From Hedera helix (Eukaryota; Streptophyta; Magnoliopsida; Apiales; Araliaceae), in contig OX359266.1 in NCBI GenBank assembly GCA_947179155.2, positions 42,948,039-43,012,038 on the forward strand: 64,000 nt of DNA, in the 5' to 3' direction. Of the stretch, positions 61,787 through 64,000 are shown in pieces. Each line of letters opens with the position of its first letter. Position 1 is the first letter of the stretch. Below the pieces are notes generated by a model, which had not been told where the DNA came from, searched no databases, and saw nothing but the letters and a program-made list of their open reading frames with translations. Both the position numbers and the translations under genes were made by a program.

Positions 61787-61871
61787 ATATAATATTTGAA
61801 ATGGATGGTGTAGATTAAAAGGTGATCTTTAAATGAATGGTTTAGATTAAATGAATGATAAGATTTTTGGC

Positions 61872-61879
61872 TATAAATA
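61872..61879 (+). promoter_or_regulatory. TATA box of D 5' LTR
   Basis: TATAAATA in GGCTATAAATAGAAGC, followed about 45-75 bp later by a CT-rich TTCTTTCTTTCTCTCTCTA start-site-like region. Confidence 0.75.
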
Positions 61880-62205
61880 GAAGCATTAACTTAAGGATCT
61901 TTCATAAACTTCCTTACTTGTTCTTTCTTTCTCTCTCTAAATACTTCTTGTGAAAGTTCTCTCTAAGTGTGCTTAAATCATCTTGAGTATTTGTGAAGAT
62001 CTATAAGTATACGTGTACTGTTCAAGTTAATCAACCTCATTTAAATCAATATCCAGTCACGTGTTACGGTAAGGGATACCATCTTTTTCATCTTCCATTA
62101 TTCAAACATACTATGGTAAGGGATTATCATTATTTGATTCTCGATAATAATATTGTTTCTTCCTTACTCATAAGACGTGCCTTTTATTTCCATGTATTAA
62201 ATTGT

Positions 62206-62540
62206 GGGAATAACCTTACGGAGCGGATTGCCGCCTGTTGGTGAATAACCTTTCGTATTCATTCATTATTAATCTCTGAGAATAACCTTACGGAGCGGAT
62301 TGCCGCCTGTTTGGTGAATAACTCTTTGTACTCAAATTCTATTAAATTGTGGGAATAACCTTACGGAGCGGATTGCCGCCTGTTGGTGAATAACCTTTCG
62401 TATTCATTTATTATTAATCTCTGAGAATAACCTTACGGAGCGGATTGCCGCCTGTTTGGTGAATAACTCTTTGTACTCAAATTATATTAAATTGTGGGAA
62501 TAACCTTACGGAGCGGATTGCCGCCTGTTGGTGAATAACC
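62206..62540 (+). repeat. Leader hairpin array of D, five units in A-B-A-B-A order
   Basis: Each unit contains AATAACCTTACGGAGCGG, loop ATTG, then CCGCCTGTTGGTGAATAA (or TGTTTGG). Two alternating spacers give a higher-order period. Confidence 0.9.
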
Positions 62541-63726
62541 CTTTGTATTAATTTCCTTCACCTTTTGTTAATCAAACCTGCTACGGTAAGGGATATTATT
62601 TTCTTTCATACTCCTAAATCGAAATTTATTATGGAACTATTGCTTCTATAATTCCTGAAAATATTATATGTTCCATAATAATTGAACTTCATTATTTCAA
62701 CTGAACCTTCCTATTTACGTGAACCTTTCTATTGAATTGTAACCGTTATTCTGAACTGTGGATCTTGAATTTCACTCCACATCATGTTGACAATTTGGAC
62801 ATTATTTGAATCTGTACAAAGTAAACTTCCGATACTTATTGTTATCCTATTTCTTCTGTTCATCATTTATATCATTCTAATCATCCAAAAATCAAGCTGT
62901 TGTGAATATATGTGGTCGGGGGCACAGATGTGATATATTTGTTGAACAGATGATAGGTTAAAGGCGATATAATAGGTTAAAGGCGATACATCTGTTCGGT
63001 GTCTTTTATGGCACGTGGTGAATGTTCTCTTTGGCCCGTAGTGCAAAGATGAACTGTTGTTTGGTATGATTATGACCAAAGGCTGAATCTGGTATAATCA
63101 TGACCATTGGTGCTATATTGAATATCTTTGGCCCGTAGTACAAAGATGAACTGTTGATGTGCATGATTATGATCAGGAACTGTGAATTTGTATTATCTTG
63201 ACTAATGATATTTCAGATGATAAAAGTTGATGATGTTTTTCCTAAAAAGAGAACCGAGTGGACATTATAGTCTGCATTATTCTTCTAATAGATTACTCAT
63301 TCCGCTGCTATTATTGATCTGAACGTTGTTTAAGAATTTAACTGCAGTTTTTGATATAAACCTTGTAGTCTATTGTATTCTATCAAGAACTCAACTGTTG
63401 AAGACTAATGATAATTTATTCGTCATTATCTTAGTCATGATATTCTTTACTGGGCTATTTGAGCTCACCCTTTCTTTTGTTCCATTGTTTTTCAACAGGA
63501 GATGAAAACATAACAGGGTCTAGCCGGGGAATGGAGTGAGGGTCCGAGGAATAGTTATCATAGTCTTCACGTTTTGTAAAATAGTGTGGCAATAATAGTG
63601 AAGACTTAGTTGTGTATTATTATACACTGTATTGTTGTACGTTGTGCTTTGTTGTAATAATTTTGTTGTAGTATTTTGACGACTCAAGTTTGGGCTGTGT
63701 GGGCCCAGATTTGGGGGCGTCACAGT

Positions 63727-63738
63727 TGGCATCAGAGC
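63727..63738 (+). promoter_or_regulatory. Primer-binding site of D
   Basis: TGGCATCAGAGC, the same one-base variant as element A. Confidence 0.85.
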
Positions 63739-63924
63739 TTAGGGATATGATCTTTAATGGAGATCTGGGGTTAGAACTAGGAGGGGAGAGACGAATAGAA
63801 TCAGTCACTAGTGTGTCCTACCTAAAATAGATTTTATTATCTAATGAGTCGATTTGAATGTAGGAACATGAAGTGATGAGTCAGTTTATTTGAACTAACA
63901 TTTATTTTGTGACCACAGTTTAGT

Positions 63925-64000
63925 ATGGCATCTGGAAATCAAGAGGTTAACTATGGAATACCCGAAGCAAATGTAGCCGAGAATCAGGAGGCCCCAAACA
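63925..64000 (+). CDS. Element D: gag start, cut by window end
   Basis: ATG at 63925, 200 nt after the LTR, in the same place as in B and C. The 25 visible codons read MASGNQEVNYGIPEANVAEN and so on, the family gag N-terminus without damage so far. Whether D is an intact element cannot be judged from this window. Confidence 0.85.
   Translation, partial: MASGNQEVNYGIPEANVAENQEAPN

Larger units (their letters stand above)
60727..63724 (+). mobile_element. Element D 5' LTR (type alpha, 2998 bp)
   Basis: Starts TGTAAGACCCCGAATTTTA and ends GGGGGCGTCACA, followed by a primer site. U3 has the CAATAATTG cluster and then, instead of the TGACG/TCP block, 92-bp tandem repeats (61538-61786) and a GGCTATAAATAG TATA box. 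The leader hairpin array has five units. The layout and the text around the TATA box match the alpha LTRs of A, but here the TG start is intact. Confidence 0.93.

Noticed and set aside
62206..62540. Regularly spaced near-identical repeats resembling a CRISPR array
   Set aside because: Plant nuclear LTR context, spacers repeat each other, no cas genes, and the same array occurs in every LTR of the family.

Overview
This is a gene-poor, AT-rich stretch of a plant nuclear genome, probably a eudicot. It consists mostly of LTR retrotransposons of one Ty3/gypsy family. I assign the family to the chromovirus Tekay/Del clade because it has long LTRs of about 3.0-3.4 kb, an initiator-Met-tRNA primer site, one gag-pol reading frame with two CCHC knuckles, and an integrase followed by a degenerate chromodomain tail. 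Stowaway-like MITE ends, an NPH3 gene relic and plant promoter motifs agree with a plant host. I found no intact cellular gene, no rRNA or tRNA gene and no CRISPR array.

Layout. 1-4813: part of another long gypsy-like LTR, cut by the window edge, holding a solo LTR (3079-4615) with a GTATC target duplication. 4814-6022: unassigned, with an ATGT microsatellite. 6023-23573: a rearranged minus-strand Tekay complex. It has one decayed gag-pol (12717-17365) flanked on both sides by the same two-LTR block (type beta fused to a type alpha LTR that lacks its first ~76 bp); the two blocks lie 10,978 bp apart and are nearly identical. 23574-32698: the only stretch without Tekay sequence, with a copia RT scrap, an NPH3-family relic, inverted repeats, a GGTAACC minisatellite, a purine-strand tract, a Stowaway-like MITE and a short GC-rich island. 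32699-55695: element C (plus strand, TSD GAACC), with the younger complete element B (33680-45218, TSD GGAGG) nested in its 5' LTR. 55722-59000: a solo LTR, also with TSD GAACC. 59001-60726: host DNA with a 430-bp tandem duplication. 60727-64000: 5' LTR and gag start of element D, which runs off the window.

No element here can make a full set of proteins. A has three stop codons and a frameshift. B has a stop codon, a frameshift and a lost protease aspartate. C has a stop codon, a lost RT aspartate and a broken integrase zinc site. Yet the LTRs of B differ at only about six positions in 3357, so it inserted very recently and was probably moved by proteins from a partner elsewhere. The LTRs of C differ by about 1%, so C is older, as the nesting requires.

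The most unusual material is inside the LTRs. U3 carries clusters of HD-Zip-like CAATAATTG sites. The long transcribed leader carries tandem arrays in which hairpins are kept while sequence changes. The leader also has splice-donor-like GGTAAGG repeats and a conserved acceptor-like CAACAG|GAGATG just upstream of the primer site, which could form a leader intron. The two-LTR block of element A is best explained by nesting plus unequal recombination; a replicating compound LTR of about 6.1 kb is the more exotic alternative.
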